Below, one piece after another: positions 14,333 through 14,736 of a stretch of DNA of 14,736 nucleotides. The first letter of the stretch is position 1, and every line of letters starts with the position of its first letter. Both the position numbers and the translations under genes were made by a program. The notes below the pieces were generated by a model, which did no database searches, was not told the DNA's origin, and saw only the letters and a program-made list of their open reading frames with translations. The DNA comes from Alphaproteobacteria bacterium (GTDB lineage Bacteria; Pseudomonadota; Alphaproteobacteria; Micropepsales; Micropepsaceae): contig PKWC01000108.1 of the NCBI GenBank assembly GCA_003131925.1, forward strand, positions 5,233-19,968, written 5' to 3'.

Positions 14333-14572
14333 AATTCCCTGCATTTGCCCCTCACTGAGGGGAGACGGAGGATCTTTGGCAGGCTCGACGGAGGGCGTTC
14401 CCGGAAACTCGTAGCCGTGTTTCTCGGCAAAGGCCTTGACCTTGGCGCGTGCCGATTCATAAGCCAGCCGCCCCCGCTCCATCTCGGCCTGCTCCTCGCG
14501 CCGCCGCAGCTCCTTCTCGCTCGGCACCTTGCGTGAGATGGCAAGGAACTGCCGCTCCGATTCTGTTTTCAA
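14285..14572 (-). CDS. Hypothetical small helical ORF (doubtful)
   Basis: A 95-codon frame starting with TTG. Residues 1-55 (KTESERQFLAISRKVPSEKE at the start, then Glu/Arg/Ala-rich sequence ending near HGYEFPGTP) look like a genuine charged helix rather than shadow sequence. The last 30 residues are translated repeat (the palindrome at 14348-14362) and low-quality sequence. No good ribosome site precedes the TTG, which lies at the edge of the second repeat copy. I do not recognise the family. It may be a repeat-borne or decayed gene. Confidence 0.3.
   Translation of the reverse strand: MKTESERQFLAISRKVPSEKELRRREEQAEMERGRLAYESARAKVKAFAEKHGYEFPGTPSVEPAKDPPSPLSEGQMQGITNPRAEKGTLQTGAA
14333..14370. 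repeat. Direct repeat copy 1 (with CCCCTCACTGAGGGG palindrome)
   Basis: This 38-bp segment shares TCCCTGC, a five-base variable block, then CCCCTCA(C/G)TGA(G/A)GGGAGA with the segment at 14570-14609, in the same orientation and 237 bp apart. In this copy the inner palindrome CCCCTCA-C-TGAGGGG is perfect (14348-14362). The small minus-strand coding-like ORF changes reading frame here. Confidence 0.6.
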
Positions 14573-14609
14573 TCCCTGCTCGTTCCCCTCAGTGAAGGGA
14601 GATGCGGCG
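14570..14609. repeat. Direct repeat copy 2
   Basis: Second copy of the repeat at 14333-14370, in the same orientation, with CCCCTCAGTGAAGGGAGA (14585-14602). Its palindrome is imperfect (one arm base altered). The pair encloses the coding-like stretch 14371-14569. Confidence 0.6.
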
Positions 14610-14644
14610 TTTTGGAAATGTGTTGCACCACTCCCCTCCTGTCA

Positions 14645-14688
14645 TGGCCCGCCGCAGAGCGGGCCACCCAGCTGCGAGCGCTCTGCGG
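14645..14688. repeat. Two overlapping, mutually exclusive hairpins
   Basis: TGGCCCGC (14645-14652) pairs with GCGGGCCA (14659-14666) around a 6-nt loop. The bases in and beside that loop, CCGCAGAGCG (14652-14661), pair perfectly with CGCTCTGCGG (14679-14688). The two stems share bases and cannot form together. The GTCATGGCCCGC...GCGGGCCACCCAG layout resembles abundant intergenic repeats of Alphaproteobacteria. Confidence 0.55.
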
Positions 14689-14696
14689 TTCGCCAT

Positions 14697-14716
14697 CGAG
14701 AAGAGTCGTCTTCTCG
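14697..14716. repeat. Small hairpin with tetraloop
   Basis: CGAGAAGA (14697-14704) and TCTTCTCG (14709-14716) form a perfect 8-bp stem around GTCG. It is followed by CTTTCGCG, not a proper U-tract, so termination activity is doubtful. Confidence 0.4.
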
Positions 14717-14736
14717 CTTTCGCGCTCCGAGTGGGT

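Larger units (their letters stand above)
13861..14736. other. Repeat-rich intergenic region without a convincing intact gene
   Basis: This 876-bp stretch between the TetR gene and the window edge is dominated by hairpins, a long inverted repeat and a direct repeat, described separately. Open frames on both strands mostly have the Pro/Arg/Ser-rich look of non-coding GC-rich DNA. The exceptions are the coding-like segments on the minus strand at 14370-14572 and 14214-14332. I see no tRNA, rRNA, transposase or integrase. Confidence 0.6.

Noticed and set aside
13855..14544. A 229-codon minus-strand frame as one gene
   Set aside because: Most of it is Pro/Arg/Ser-rich, and it passes through the inverted repeat and several palindromes. 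Only the 14214-14332 part looks coding, and no ribosome site is seen.
13861..14736. CRISPR array
   Set aside because: The repeats are few, differ in sequence and orientation, and have no regular spacing; no cas gene is present.

Overview
The window looks like chromosomal DNA of a GC-rich alphaproteobacterium. The divergent layout of tpiA-secG-pyrG against ppiD-trpE is a backbone arrangement I associate with that class, and the right end holds GC-rich hairpin repeats of the kind scattered between genes in such genomes. I cannot name a genus from the sequence alone.

Left part, 1-4789: on the minus strand are triosephosphate isomerase (tpiA), the Sec translocase subunit SecG, and the first 14 codons of CTP synthase (pyrG), which runs off the left edge. 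Between secG and pyrG lie a terminator-like hairpin and a possible promoter. On the plus strand, starting 80 bp from tpiA, are the periplasmic folding factor PpiD and anthranilate synthase component I (trpE), 7 bp apart. The usual partner trpG does not follow trpE.

Middle part, 4808-13826: everything is on the minus strand. Reading in the direction of transcription: a TetR-family repressor; a membrane-fusion protein; a double-domain ABC ATPase; two ABC-2 permeases; a NodT-type outer-membrane efflux lipoprotein; an exported alpha/beta hydrolase; and, about 120 bp further on, a membrane fatty-acid-desaturase-like protein. The regulator, fusion protein, ATPase and permeases match the Escherichia coli cecR-ybhG-ybhF-ybhS-ybhR layout. 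Here a dedicated outer-membrane channel and two enzymes are added. Three of the junctions are 4-bp ATGA overlaps, and the channel and hydrolase genes overlap by 44 bp, so this is a tightly coupled operon. An imperfect 22-bp palindrome sits inside the likely promoter of the TetR gene, which suggests autoregulation.

Right part, 13861-14736: no convincing complete gene. It is an island of inverted and direct repeats (an inverted pair of double-hairpin units, several short palindromes, a 38-40 bp direct repeat). It also holds a coding-like stretch that changes reading frame at one copy of the direct repeat.

The observations I rate highest are: the efflux operon with its own outer-membrane channel, exported hydrolase and nearby desaturase; the asymmetry of the double ATPase, where both non-canonical motifs fall in the same ATP site; the TetR operator; the missing trpG; and the repeat-interrupted small ORF.
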